DNA from: JAVZGQ01 sp039000685 | GTDB lineage: Archaea > Aenigmatarchaeota > Aenigmatarchaeia > CG10238-14 > SCSR01 | NCBI GenBank assembly: GCA_039000685.1 | Contig: JAWBNW010000009.1 | Coordinates: 1 to 22,667 of the forward strand | Reading direction: 5' to 3' | DNA length: 22,667 nucleotides | In this document: piece by piece, positions 7,517-14,710 of the stretch | How positions within the stretch are numbered: the stretch's first letter is position 1 | Layout of the letters: each line of letters starts with the position of its first letter | Notes under the pieces: model-generated | Told to the model about the DNA's origin: nothing | The model's input: only the letters and a program-made list of their open reading frames with translations | Database searches by the model: none | Position numbers and translations under genes: made by a program

Positions 7517-7541
7517 GGGCTGTAGGAGTTCCCTACCAACC
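7511..7541 (-). other. 31-base frame-disrupting insert within the psmA N-terminal coding region
   Basis: Deleting these 31 bases would join ATG GGA TAC GAC CGC ACG ATA to GCC GTT TTT and give MGYDRTIAVFSPDGR, which matches the family without gaps. The insert holds a 5-bp hairpin (GTAGG, loop GAACT, CCTAC). With flanking bases this extends to a longer stem: GGTT with AGCC, and CACG with CGTG, with a 3-base bulge ATA and a single G bulge on the 5' side. The exact ends can slide by one base. Confidence 0.6.
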
Positions 7542-7581
7542 TATCGTGCGGTCGTATCCCATTTGAGTGATTTTTTAAATC

Positions 7582-7628
7582 AATACTCTGGGAGTATTTC
7601 AGGCATCATTTATCACCATTTTTTTCAT
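7582..7628 (-). other. Nine-codon mini-ORF with a perfect ribosome binding site, followed by a hairpin
   Basis: On the minus strand GAGGTGA (7639-7633) stands four bases before an ATG (7628) that opens a frame of only nine codons ending at TGA 7601-7599. Immediately after the stop is a perfect 7-bp inverted repeat (AATACTC, CCA, GAGTATT, 7598-7582). The psmA-like ATG follows 19 bases later. The ribosome binding site is stronger than any near psmA itself. It may be the original psmA leader, a regulatory leader peptide, or debris. Confidence 0.45.
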
Positions 7629-7690
7629 AATTTCACCTCACTTAAATTTAAGTTGCATTTGAATTAATTTAGGTTTTCAGATTTTAAAGC

Positions 7691-8009
7691 TTATCTTTTT
7701 TTGTAATCAAGTAAACATTTGAGTAATTTGTATTCTTTTTCTAGATTTAAGAAATTAATTTCTTTCATGATTTTTTTAATTTGTATTTTTATGAAAAATT
7801 TACCCTTCTTCCAATCAAAACTTTATCAGGAGAACAACCTAACATTTCAGCAAGATATTTTATTTTACCTATTTGCTTAGTTGCATTACTAAATAAATTT
7901 CTTTTGAAACCTTCTTCCAATTCAAATTCTAAAATCTTCAGGTAAATTCTCTAATCGGATTAATTCTTATATAGGCTTTTCGAAACCCAATTTCCCTAAT
8001 TTCCAATGA
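7691..8009 (-). pseudogene. Decayed coding remnant between Pop5 and PsmA
   Basis: Three protein-like segments occur in successive minus-strand frames with no shared start. About 8009-7938 reads SLEIREIGFRKAYIRINPIR; 7951-7925 reads ENLPEDFRI; 7950-7789 contains ELEEGFKRNLFSNATKQIG and IKYLAEMLGCSPDKVLIGRR, then a TAA, and continues in frame with a lysine-rich tail ending at a stop at 7691-7693. The segment with KYLAEMLGCSPDKVLIG looks like a helix-turn-helix. Frame changes plus an internal stop argue for a broken gene. The original function is not recognised; a small DNA-binding protein or the HTH tail of a homing-endonuclease-type protein are possibilities. The rest of 7563-8020 is AT-rich with no other gene seen. 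Confidence 0.5.
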
Positions 8010-8020
8010 TTAGAAGTACT

Positions 8021-8345
8021 TTAATTCAATCCTTTTATTGTTCCAGAAATCTTCAAAATTTTGAAGATAATTCTAGAGTCACCAAGCCTTGATATCAAGC
8101 TTAAGCCTGCAACNNNNNNNNNNGTTGCACTTTATCACCCCAATTTGCTCTTTCTCATCCCACAAATTTTTTATTATCCAGAGTGAAAACCCAGAAACAC
8201 CAAGCTCTCCATAGAAATCTAGAAAAGAATTCCAAATTGAACTTTCCAACTCAGCATAGCTTATCGGCTCTTCAGATATCACCTTAAATTTCACATATCT
8301 CTCTTTTTCTCTCAAACTTGGAAGCAAAATTTTTGGTTTGTTCAT
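8021..8345 (-). CDS. rnp2: RNase P protein component 2 (Pop5), interrupted by an assembly gap
   Basis: Pop5 pairs with Rpp30 to activate the catalytic domain of archaeal RNase P, which trims tRNA 5' leaders. The N-terminal part reads PSLREKERYVKFKVISEEP, SSIWNSFLDFYGELGVSGFS, then SLWIIKNLWDEKEQIGVIKCN, which is characteristic. After the ten Ns, a different frame continues with VAGLSLISRLGDSRIIFKIL and KISGTIKGLN and a stop at 8021, the expected Pop5 C-terminus. The 315 known bases are a multiple of three, so the true gap must also be one, not 10 bases. Reading straight through the Ns gives a false C-terminus ending at 8079. The start overlaps the cutA stop (ATGA). Confidence 0.92.
8114..8123. 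other. Assembly gap (10 N) inside rnp2
   Basis: A run of ten Ns joins two contigs or marks unresolved sequence. The flanks are inverted copies: TGCAAC on the left and GTTGCA on the right. Family length suggests roughly 7-8 residues (about 21-24 bases) are missing. Confidence 0.97.
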
Positions 8346-8656
8346 TTTTTAACCACTTCCTCAATCCACTTCAAATATTTTTCATTTCCTTTTTCAATTT
8401 TCAAACAAATTATCTCTGGAACTGAATAAGGATGAATTTTCAAAATTTCTTTTTTTACCAGAGAAAAAAGGTCTCCTTTTGTTTTCATCATCATCAAGAC
8501 TTCTGAACTTTTCTCAATCTTTTTTTGCCACCAATAAAAACTTTTGATTTTTGATATTATGCTTACACACGCTATCAGTCTTTTTTTGAGAAGATTAATT
8601 GCAATCCTTTCAGCAGATTTTTCATTTGGGCATGTTGTAAAAATCACACAATTCAT
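8342..8656 (-). CDS. cutA: CutA1-family divalent-cation tolerance protein
   Basis: A 104-residue CutA1 homologue, normally a very stable trimer with a ferredoxin-like fold; its physiological role is unsettled although the family is named for copper tolerance. Visible signatures: CVIFTTCPNEKSAERIA, RLIACVSIISKIKSFYWW, and a segment with HPYSVPEIICLKIEKGN followed by YLKWIEEVV. ATG 8656 has GGTGA five bases upstream; a TTG four codons earlier (8668) overlaps the Rpp30 stop. It lies between two RNase P genes with overlapping junctions on its Pop5 side and near-overlap on the Rpp30 side. Confidence 0.92.
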   Translation of the reverse strand: MNCVIFTTCPNEKSAERIAINLLKKRLIACVSIISKIKSFYWWQKKIEKSSEVLMMMKTKGDLFSLVKKEILKIHPYSVPEIICLKIEKGNEKYLKWIEEVVKK

Positions 8657-8660
8657 TTTT

Positions 8661-9377
8661 TCACCCAATTTTTCTAACTCCAGGCATCACCCAATTTTCA
8701 CTTCTTCTATTCCTAGCTTTTTCAACAATTTGTCCAGGAATTTCAGACACAGCTTTTTTAGCATCTTTTAGATCTACTCCTAACAGGCTTGCGATAGAAG
8801 CTAAACAAAGAGGATCTCTAAGCTCCCAATGGCTCACTGCCCCGGAACAAACCACAATCTTTGCTTTGTATTTTTTGGCAAGCCGAACATTCTTTGTAAT
8901 GTTTGCCAAAATCTTTGCCCTACTTGCTTTGTTTGAAATCAAGATTTCTCTCAAGTTTATTTCTATTGCAACATCATTTTTTGCTGCAAATTTCACACTA
9001 ACATGATCTAAACCAGAGTCATTTCTCTGATATTCTGGATGAGTCAAAATATCGACTTCAGGAGTTTCACATGCAGTTCTGTTCATTTCTACATCACCAC
9101 CTCTTGCTAAAAGCAAGTCAAAGCTTTTTCTCTTCTTGCTTAATATTCTCAACTCTCTTAAATCCCTTGCTTCAAACCCCAAATAAGCTTCAATCCCAAC
9201 CTCTTTCTTTATTCTCTCAATTTCAGCAAGCAAAATGTCTTTTTGGGTTTCATCTTGATAATAAAAAACAAAACAAACTCCACTATAGCCCAAAAGTTTG
9301 GCTGTTCTTGCCAATTCCTCCAGGCTTGATTCCCCACCACTGAAAGCACTGTGAATGTGAAGATCAAAAAACTTCAT
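8661..9377 (-). CDS. rnp3: RNase P protein component 3 (Rpp30)
   Basis: A 238-residue TIM-barrel protein of the PHP-like Rpp30 family, partner of Pop5 in archaeal RNase P. The N-terminus has FFDLHIHSAFSGGESSLEEL; then LGYSGVCFVFYYQDE, YLGFEARDLRELR, FDLLLARGGDVEMNRTA, VDILTHPEYQRNDSGLDHV, AIEINLREIL, and VVCSGAVSHWELRDP. The stop is close to the cutA start. L15e lies 25 bases upstream. Confidence 0.95.
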   Translation of the reverse strand: MKFFDLHIHSAFSGGESSLEELARTAKLLGYSGVCFVFYYQDETQKDILLAEIERIKKEVGIEAYLGFEARDLRELRILSKKRKSFDLLLARGGDVEMNRTACETPEVDILTHPEYQRNDSGLDHVSVKFAAKNDVAIEINLREILISNKASRAKILANITKNVRLAKKYKAKIVVCSGAVSHWELRDPLCLASIASLLGVDLKDAKKAVSEIPGQIVEKARNRRSENWVMPGVRKIG

Positions 9378-9402
9378 AATTTTAAATTAATTTTATTTGT
9401 TT

Positions 9403-9912
9403 TTATCTTAATCTTCTTGCTCTTTTTCCGGCAGCAGTCAAACCACGGAAAGCTCTTCTTCTATTTCGAGGCTCACAAATCCAGTTTATCTCAGGATCAC
9501 TTTTTATGTGTGGGTTGTTAGGATCAACCATTATGACTTCAAAGAATTTTGTCGTCCCATCTTCAGCAGCTAGATAAGAATTCAAAACTTCAAGATTTGG
9601 AAACTTCCTTGCAGCTTTCTGCTCGGCTATTGCCTGTAAAGATTGCTTTGGAGTGAAGTGAACCATTCCGGCTTTTGAGGGCTTTCTTCCTCTGTGGTAT
9701 CTTGGTCTTCTCCTCCCACCTTTTCTAACTTTTACCCTGGCCACAACAAAACATGGCTTGGCCTTGTAACCCAAAGCTCTTGCTCTATCAAGCTTAGTCG
9801 GCTTATCTATTCTTTCTACTGTGTGCTGCTTCCTCCAATCAATTAGCCTTTTCTTCATGAGCTCTTCAGCTTTTTCTCTCGACTCCCTGATGAAATCATA
9901 TCCACTTCTCAT
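9403..9912 (-). CDS. rpl15e: Large ribosomal subunit protein eL15 (L15e)
   Basis: About 169 residues, strongly basic. Family features: MRSGYDFIRESREKAEELMK, IDKPTKLDRARALGYKAKP, VARVKVRKGGRRRPRYHRGR, and NWICEPRNRRRAFRGLTAAG near the C-terminus. It is a 50S core protein and heads the RNase P/proteasome/exosome cluster. ATG 9912 is used; a GTG three codons earlier (9921) is an alternative, and the TATA-like element about 24 bases upstream suggests a nearly leaderless transcript. Confidence 0.94.
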   Translation of the reverse strand: MRSGYDFIRESREKAEELMKKRLIDWRKQHTVERIDKPTKLDRARALGYKAKPCFVVARVKVRKGGRRRPRYHRGRKPSKAGMVHFTPKQSLQAIAEQKAARKFPNLEVLNSYLAAEDGTTKFFEVIMVDPNNPHIKSDPEINWICEPRNRRRAFRGLTAAGKRARRLR

Positions 9913-9930
9913 CTCAACCACAAATATAAG

Positions 9931-9940
9931 ATTTAAATAT
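9931..9940. promoter_or_regulatory. Divergent TATA element between L15e and the small membrane protein
   Basis: ATTTAAATAT contains a self-complementary ATTTAAAT, so it can act as a TATA element in both directions: about 24 bases before the L15e ATG on the minus strand and about 37 bases before the TTG start at 9973 on the plus strand. Confidence 0.45.
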
Positions 9941-9972
9941 TATGTTCTTTATAATTTTTAAAAGGTGATGGT

Positions 9973-10269
9973 TTGCACCCAGTAGTTAAAATAATAATAG
10001 GACTGCTCCTCATAGTTGCAGGCGCTTACTGGATACTTTATGGTCCAACAGCAGCAAGCTTGAACGCAACGATAGCTCCTTACTTAGTTCCTCTTGGGGT
10101 TCAGGCAAAAGGTGCATGGAATGATCTAGTGGTTTTGCTGAACGGGGGTCTTCCACCTCTAGTAGTTCTCATCGGTATTTTCATAGTTTGGCTTGAGTGG
10201 GACGAGTGGAAGATCGAAAGAGAGCTTGCAGCTGAGGAGAAAAAAGAAAAGAGAAGAAGAAGGAGATAA
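9973..10269 (+). CDS. Small membrane protein of unknown function (two to three TM helices, basic tail)
   Basis: A 98-residue protein starting at TTG 9973, with AAGGTGA just upstream as ribosome binding site; the nearby ATG at 9968 opens a frame of only five codons. Hydrophobic segments are at about residues 4-22 (VVKIIIGLLLIVAGAYWIL), a weaker one at 30-45 and a clear one at 58-74 (GLPPLVVLIGIFIVWLEW). The C-terminus is highly charged and ends in a run of arginines, so it probably faces the cytoplasm. No enzyme motif is visible. It is alone on its transcript. Confidence 0.75.
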   Translation: MHPVVKIIIGLLLIVAGAYWILYGPTAASLNATIAPYLVPLGVQAKGAWNDLVVLLNGGLPPLVVLIGIFIVWLEWDEWKIERELAAEEKKEKRRRRR

Positions 10270-10530
10270 ATTTCCTTTCTTTCCCATTTTTCTAATTTTG
10301 TTTAGTTATCGAGTTTAGAATATTATGTACTAGAAGAAAGATAAAACCTTTAGGCAAGAAAATTGCTATGGATCATTTAATCATACACTTTCTTAACAAC
10401 TTTTTAGGTACGGGTTAAATTTTTCTATTTCTCAATTTTTTCTTTAATAACATTTCATATTTTCCATATTTTGATGGCTGATAGTTAGCTTTTTAAACCT
10501 TTTCTTATTAAATTTAGTTTAGGTTTAGAT
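10270..10530. other. Intergenic region with promoter of the next gene
   Basis: A 261-base AT-rich spacer. T-rich runs just after 10270 may end transcription of the membrane protein gene. TTTTAAACC at 10491-10499 is centred about 36 bases before the ATG at 10531 and is the likely TATA box. No RNA gene or conserved reading frame is seen. Confidence 0.5.
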
Positions 10531-10881
10531 ATGAGTGATGAACTACCTTTCAATTTATCAGTGTATGCAGTCCTCGATGCTTTATATAGAGTTGATAAGG
10601 GCACAGCTAAGGATATTGCTAGCCGGATAAAAATTCATCTCCTACCCCCACACATTCAATTGGTATATCACCCTACTTCCTATTTAGCAGATATTGTATT
10701 GAAAATGTTGATAAAAGAAGGCTTAGTTAAGGAAGAAAAAGTTAAAAAATTTTTGCGCGTAAAAACTTACTATTCATTAACTGATGAAGGCAAGAAAGTT
10801 TTGTCAATCCATGGAAGATATTTTGAGTATTTTAATAGATACATTCAGAAATTATCTGAAGAACCTTTCACGCCACTTTGA
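10531..10881 (+). CDS. Winged helix-turn-helix transcriptional regulator (PadR/MarR-like)
   Basis: A 116-residue protein with a winged-helix pattern: YAVLDALYRVDKGTAKDIAS as the first helices, a long insert with prolines (LLPPHIQLVYHP), a recognition-helix region ending LIKEGLVKEEK, and a wing reading KTYYSLTDEGKKVLS, typical of PadR/MarR-type domains. The C-terminal helix (YFEYFNRYIQKL) may mediate dimers. It stands alone, with its own TATA box, upstream of fen. The regulated genes cannot be inferred from the context. Confidence 0.75.
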   Translation: MSDELPFNLSVYAVLDALYRVDKGTAKDIASRIKIHLLPPHIQLVYHPTSYLADIVLKMLIKEGLVKEEKVKKFLRVKTYYSLTDEGKKVLSIHGRYFEYFNRYIQKLSEEPFTPL

Positions 10882-11001
10882 GAGATTAAAAGAAATTTAA
10901 GAGCAACTCCAATCATACTTAAGATTTCTATCAGCGTGGCACACCAAAGTTTTCCAATAGCTTTAAATCACCGTTTTCTTTAAAAAAATTATGGGGTATA
11001 A

Positions 11002-12024
11002 ATGGGAGTGAAACTAGAAGGTCTCTTTAAAGGAAAAGAAATTGAGTTAGCTGAACTTGCGGGCAAAAAAATAGCGATAGATGCTTTCAACACACTGTTC
11101 TCCTTCTTGAGCATAATAAGAGATAGGATGACAGGAGAGCCTTTAAGGGACAGCAAGGGCAGGATAACTTCTCATCTTTCCGGTCTCTTCTACAGGACCT
11201 CAAACCTGATTGAAGCAGGAATAAAACCAATTTTTGTATTTGACGGGGAACCACCAGAATTCAAGAAAAAAACAGTGGAAGAGAGAAAAGCAGCAAGAGA
11301 AAAAGCAAAAGAAAGATGGGAAGAAGCCTTGAAAAAAGGAGAAAAAGCAATAACTTATGCTCAGGCTGCTTCCCAGCTTACAGATGAAATGGTAGAAGAT
11401 TCAAAAAAGCTCTTGGATGCAATGGGAATACCTTGGATTCAGGCTCCGAGTGAAGGTGAGGCTACGTGTGCCCACCTTTGTAAAGAGGGAGCGGTTTTTG
11501 CAGCAGGCTCTCAAGACATGGATTCTCTTCTTTTTGGTTCTCCTCGCCTCGTTCGCAACTTATCGATAACTGGAAGAAGAAAACTGCCAAGAAAAGAGGT
11601 TTATGTGGAAGTTAAACCGGAAATAATAGAATTGGAACAAGTTCTCTCAACTCTTGGAATAACAAGAGAGCAATTGGTGATAATTGGTTTGCTTGTTGGC
11701 ACAGATTACAATCCAGGAATAGAAAGAGTTGGTCCAAAAACTGCTTTGAAGCTGGTGAAAGAACACAAAACTTTGAAAAAAGTTTTGGAGCAAGTAGAAT
11801 GGAAGGGAGAGGAAGATCCGGAGGAAATCTACAATTTCTTCTTGAGGCCTCCTGTGGCAAAAGAATTTGAAATTGAATTCAAGAAGCCAGATTCAGAAAA
11901 GATAATCAAGTTTATGGTGGATGAGCACGATTTCTCTCTTGAAAGAGTAGAAAAGGTGATAGAAACACTGCAAAAAAGCTTTTCATCAGGTACGCAGTCA
12001 AGCTTAAAAGGATGGTTTAAATAA
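11002..12024 (+). CDS. fen: Flap endonuclease 1 (FEN1)
   Basis: A 340-residue structure-specific nuclease that removes 5' flaps during Okazaki fragment maturation and repair. The two-metal site is complete: D27 (IAIDAFN), D81 (FVFDGEPP), E151 and E153 (APSEGEA), D172 and D174 (SQDMDSLLFG) and D235 (LLVGTDYNPGI). The helix-hairpin-helix after that site binds DNA. The C-terminus carries a PCNA-binding box (QSSLKGWFK). A TATA-like CTTTAAATC at 10961-10969 lies about 37 bases upstream. GlyRS follows 13 bases after the stop. Confidence 0.97.
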   Translation: MGVKLEGLFKGKEIELAELAGKKIAIDAFNTLFSFLSIIRDRMTGEPLRDSKGRITSHLSGLFYRTSNLIEAGIKPIFVFDGEPPEFKKKTVEERKAAREKAKERWEEALKKGEKAITYAQAASQLTDEMVEDSKKLLDAMGIPWIQAPSEGEATCAHLCKEGAVFAAGSQDMDSLLFGSPRLVRNLSITGRRKLPRKEVYVEVKPEIIELEQVLSTLGITREQLVIIGLLVGTDYNPGIERVGPKTALKLVKEHKTLKKVLEQVEWKGEEDPEEIYNFFLRPPVAKEFEIEFKKPDSEKIIKFMVDEHDFSLERVEKVIETLQKSFSSGTQSSLKGWFK

Positions 12025-12037
12025 TTTCAATGCTTAA

Positions 12038-13555
12038 ATGATTTTTATGGAAATGGACAAAATAATCCAAATTGCGAAGAGAAGAGGATTCATCTTTCCA
12101 AGCTCAGAAATTTACGGCAGCCTTTCAGGTTTTTTCGATTATGGTCACGTGGGTTTGCTTTTAAAAAGAAAGATAGAAAATTCTTGGAGAGAATTTTTTG
12201 TCAAGAGTGAAGAGAAATTTTTTGAGATTGAGTCTTCTCTGATAATGCATGAAAAAGTTTGGGAAGCCTCAGGTCACTTGAAAGGGTTTATCGACCCTAT
12301 AACACAGTGCAAGAAATGTAGCTCTTTCTATCGGGCTGACAATTTGATAGAAGAGCTCTCCGGAAAATTCGTCGAGGGTGCTAAGCCAGAAGATTTGACC
12401 AAAACAATCAAGGAAAATAAGCTCAAGTGTCCGAGGTGTGGGGGAGAGCTCTCTGAAGTCAAGATCTTCAACCTCATGCTTTCCACAAACGTCGGTCCAG
12501 CTTCTGGCAGCACAGCTTACTTGAGGCCAGAAACAGCTCAAGGAATTTTTGTCAATTTCAAGAATTTACTCGCATCAACAAGAGCTACTTTACCTTTTGG
12601 CGTAGCTCAAGTTGGAAAATCTTACAGGAACGAAATTTCGCCAAGACAATGGTTGATGAGGTTAAGGGAATTCACTCAAATGGAGATAGAGTACTTCTTT
12701 AACCCAAGTAAGGAAGAAGTTCCAAACGAAAGCTTGCTTGAAACAAAAATAAGGATCTTGACGAGAGAAGCACAAAAAGAAAAAAATCCAAAAGAAATTG
12801 AAATCAAAGCAAGGGAGGCTGTGGAAAAAGAAATTTTGCCAAACAAGATAATCGCTTACTTCATGGCAAAAGAATTTCTCTGGTATCAAAGCTTGGGAAT
12901 TCCAAAAGAGGCTTTAAGGTTCAGACACATGTTGCCAGAAGAAACACCCCACTACTCAAAAGGGAATTTTGACTTGGAGATAAAATTTGATTTCGGTTGG
13001 AAAGAAGTTGTTGGAAATGCTTACAGAACTGACCATGATTTGAAATCACACATGAAACATTCCGGCGAAATTTTTGAAGTTGTCGATGATGGTAAAAAAT
13101 TGGTGCCACATGTTGTGGAACCTTCTTTTGGGGTAGAAAGAACAATATATGCTATCTTGCTTTACTCTTTCAGGGAGGGAAGAGAGAGGGGATGGTCTTG
13201 GTTTGCCTTTCCACCAAAAATAGCCCCATTTACTCTCGGAATTTTCCCACTTGTAAGCAAAGACGGTCTTCCTGAAAAAGCAAAAGAAGTTTATGCAGAG
13301 CTCAAGAAATTTTTTGATGTCTTCTACGATGAAAGTGGAAGCATAGGTAAAAGATATGCAAGAGCTGATGAAATAGGCACACCTTATTGCGTTACAATTG
13401 ATTACCAAACTTTAGAAGATGAAACCATTACCCTAAGGGGCAGGGATTCTACCAAACAAATCAGAGTAGAAAAAAAGAATTTGAAAGAGATTTTAGAAAA
13501 ATTGGTGAACGGAGAAATTCAATTTGAAAAAGCGGGAAAATTAATTAAATCTTAG
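12038..13555 (+). CDS. glyS: Glycyl-tRNA synthetase (class II, alpha2 type)
   Basis: A 505-residue enzyme charging tRNA-Gly. The N-terminal IIQIAKRRGFIFPSSEIYGS and GSLSGFFDYGHVGLLLKRKI belong to the family. An insertion with two cysteine pairs (CKKC and CPRCGG) likely binds zinc. Motif 2 is around GKSYRNEISPRQWLMRLREF, with TQMEIEYFF after it; motif 3 is near PSFGVERTIYAILL. The C-terminal anticodon-binding domain begins at PFTLGIFPLV. Two further in-frame ATGs (12047, 12053) make the exact start uncertain. The last four bases overlap the convergent sepF gene. Confidence 0.97.
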   Translation: MIFMEMDKIIQIAKRRGFIFPSSEIYGSLSGFFDYGHVGLLLKRKIENSWREFFVKSEEKFFEIESSLIMHEKVWEASGHLKGFIDPITQCKKCSSFYRADNLIEELSGKFVEGAKPEDLTKTIKENKLKCPRCGGELSEVKIFNLMLSTNVGPASGSTAYLRPETAQGIFVNFKNLLASTRATLPFGVAQVGKSYRNEISPRQWLMRLREFTQMEIEYFFNPSKEEVPNESLLETKIRILTREAQKEKNPKEIEIKAREAVEKEILPNKIIAYFMAKEFLWYQSLGIPKEALRFRHMLPEETPHYSKGNFDLEIKFDFGWKEVVGNAYRTDHDLKSHMKHSGEIFEVVDDGKKLVPHVVEPSFGVERTIYAILLYSFREGRERGWSWFAFPPKIAPFTLGIFPLVSKDGLPEKAKEVYAELKKFFDVFYDESGSIGKRYARADEIGTPYCVTIDYQTLEDETITLRGRDSTKQIRVEKKNLKEILEKLVNGEIQFEKAGKLIKS

Positions 13556-13899
13556 CCAGTTTTTCCTCTGTAAATTCTTGCAAATTTTGGCGTTAAAACA
13601 AGAAAATCTTCTTCTACTCCCACCAAATCTCCATCCATAGCACTAACTGTCTTCTTCAGCCTCTCCACAGCCCTTTTCAATTCATTTATATCTTTTGTTC
13701 TCAAGTCCTTGATCCTCAAGAAAATTACATTTCCCTCTCTCAAGGATTGCAACACTCTATCAGTATCAGAATAGCTTTTGAGGGTGTCTATCTTCACGTT
13801 AACTTTGTTTTCTTCTTCAAAACCAGTTTCAACCTCGACAAATTCTTCTTCCTTTTTACTCATTTTTTCCTTGAGTTTCTTGAGCTTCTCAACGACCAT
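13552..13899 (-). CDS. sepF: SepF-like cell division protein (FtsZ membrane anchor)
   Basis: A 115-residue protein. The N-terminus MVVEKLKKLKEKMSKKEEEF could form an amphipathic membrane-binding helix; the core VIFLRIKDLRTKDINELKRA and AMDGDLVGVEEDFLVLTPKF resembles the archaeal SepF fold, which links FtsZ to the membrane in archaea lacking FtsA. ATG 13899 is used; GTG 13908 is possible. A TATA-like TTTAAAATAC (about 13921-13930 on the minus strand) sits close upstream, so the gene can be transcribed apart from the UPF0147 gene. FtsZ is not in the window. Confidence 0.8.
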   Translation of the reverse strand: MVVEKLKKLKEKMSKKEEEFVEVETGFEEENKVNVKIDTLKSYSDTDRVLQSLREGNVIFLRIKDLRTKDINELKRAVERLKKTVSAMDGDLVGVEEDFLVLTPKFARIYRGKTG

Positions 13900-13939
13900 T
13901 TGACTCACTATAATTTTTTTGTATTTTAAATTTAAATAG

Positions 13940-14200
13940 CTATGGAGAAAGTTCTCTCCTTTTTTCTTCCAACAAGCTCACAACATTCCAAATTTTTGTT
14001 CTGGCATACATCGGCATGTTAGGATCATTCGTGATTTCATCCAGCATGTGAATTGCAGTGCTAAGCCTTAGATCAGCTGGCTGATTTTCATCATTCAGCA
14101 AGTTCTTAGCATCTTCAGCAACTTTCCTTATGTTCTTTGGGACAGTCCTATCGTTTATAACTAAATCAAGAAATGAAAAAATTTGTTCAAGGCCTTCCAT
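13940..14200 (-). CDS. UPF0147 family protein, function unknown
   Basis: An 86-residue helical protein. The family pattern VINDRTVPKNIRKVAEDAKN and PADLRLSTAIHMLDEITNDP with NMPMYARTKIW is clear. No function is established for the family. ATG 14200 lies directly after the prefoldin stop (a one-base gap), with GGTGGTTGA upstream as a possible ribosome binding site; a GTG three codons earlier would overlap prefoldin. Co-transcription with prefoldin beta is common in archaea, so a link to protein folding is possible but unproven. Confidence 0.88.
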   Translation of the reverse strand: MEGLEQIFSFLDLVINDRTVPKNIRKVAEDAKNLLNDENQPADLRLSTAIHMLDEITNDPNMPMYARTKIWNVVSLLEEKRRELSP

Positions 14201-14201
14201 C

Positions 14202-14519
14202 TCAACCACCCTTCATCGAGCTTTGCAGATTTTTCAACTTATCCATTATCCTTTCTTCAGTTTTTTCCAAACTTTTAATTCTTAGCTCAGCCTCTTCTTT
14301 TTTTTCTTGTAGTTCTTTCTTTATCTCTTCCACACTCTTGCTAACCATCACATTCCCAACAATCTTGAAAGCTTGTTTTTGTTCTGTCTTCCCAAGTTCT
14401 TCCAAAGCACCATCTATTTCAGCCACTTGGAGCTTCAAGCTTTCCTTCTGTATGAGCAAGGTTTGTAGTTGTTGCTGGTAAAACTGGAACTCTTCTTCTG
14501 GTGAAACTTCTTTTGCCAT
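14202..14519 (-). CDS. pfdB: Prefoldin beta subunit
   Basis: A 105-residue protein of two long coiled coils joined by a short beta hairpin, as expected for prefoldin beta: EFQFYQQQLQTLLIQKESLK at the N-terminus, the hairpin region AFKIVGNVMVSKSVEE, and a charged coiled coil to the end. Prefoldin is a jellyfish-shaped alpha2-beta4 chaperone that holds unfolded protein and passes it to the thermosome. It lies between rpoP and the UPF0147 gene. Confidence 0.94.
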   Translation of the reverse strand: MAKEVSPEEEFQFYQQQLQTLLIQKESLKLQVAEIDGALEELGKTEQKQAFKIVGNVMVSKSVEEIKKELQEKKEEAELRIKSLEKTEERIMDKLKNLQSSMKGG

Positions 14520-14581
14520 TTTCTCACCTTAACTAAATAAATTGAATCCACTAAACTTAAACCTTTTACTAAGAAGAGATT

Positions 14582-14710
14582 TTATCTGGCCCTAACTCTT
14601 TTGATGACTTCTGGCCTCATCTTCACGAATATTCTATAGCCACAATAGGGACATCTTATCTTCTCACCCAATTTTTGAACAACCTTCTTACAATTCACAC
14701 ATCTGTACAT
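14582..14710 (-). CDS. rpoP: DNA-directed RNA polymerase subunit P (Rpo12), 42 residues
   Basis: A 42-residue zinc protein below usual ORF size limits. Product MYRCVNCKKVVQKLGEKIRC, then PYCGYRIFVKMRPEVIKRVR and AR. Cysteine pairs CVNC (4-7) and CPYC (20-23) form the zinc site, and the conserved CPYCGYRI is present. It is the archaeal counterpart of Rpb12, linking subunits D and L to the polymerase core. The ATG overlaps the L37ae stop (TGATG). Confidence 0.95.
   Translation of the reverse strand: MYRCVNCKKVVQKLGEKIRCPYCGYRIFVKMRPEVIKRVRAR

Noticed and set aside
7505..7562. Canonical bulge-helix-bulge intron in psmA
   Set aside because: I could build a stem with a 3-base bulge and a 4-bp helix, but the second bulge is on the same side and the cut sites would not restore the family reading frame; kept only as a weak possibility.
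8079..8110. C-terminus of Pop5 read straight through the Ns
   Set aside because: The residues after the gap in that frame do not resemble Pop5, whereas the next frame gives the expected ending down to 8021.
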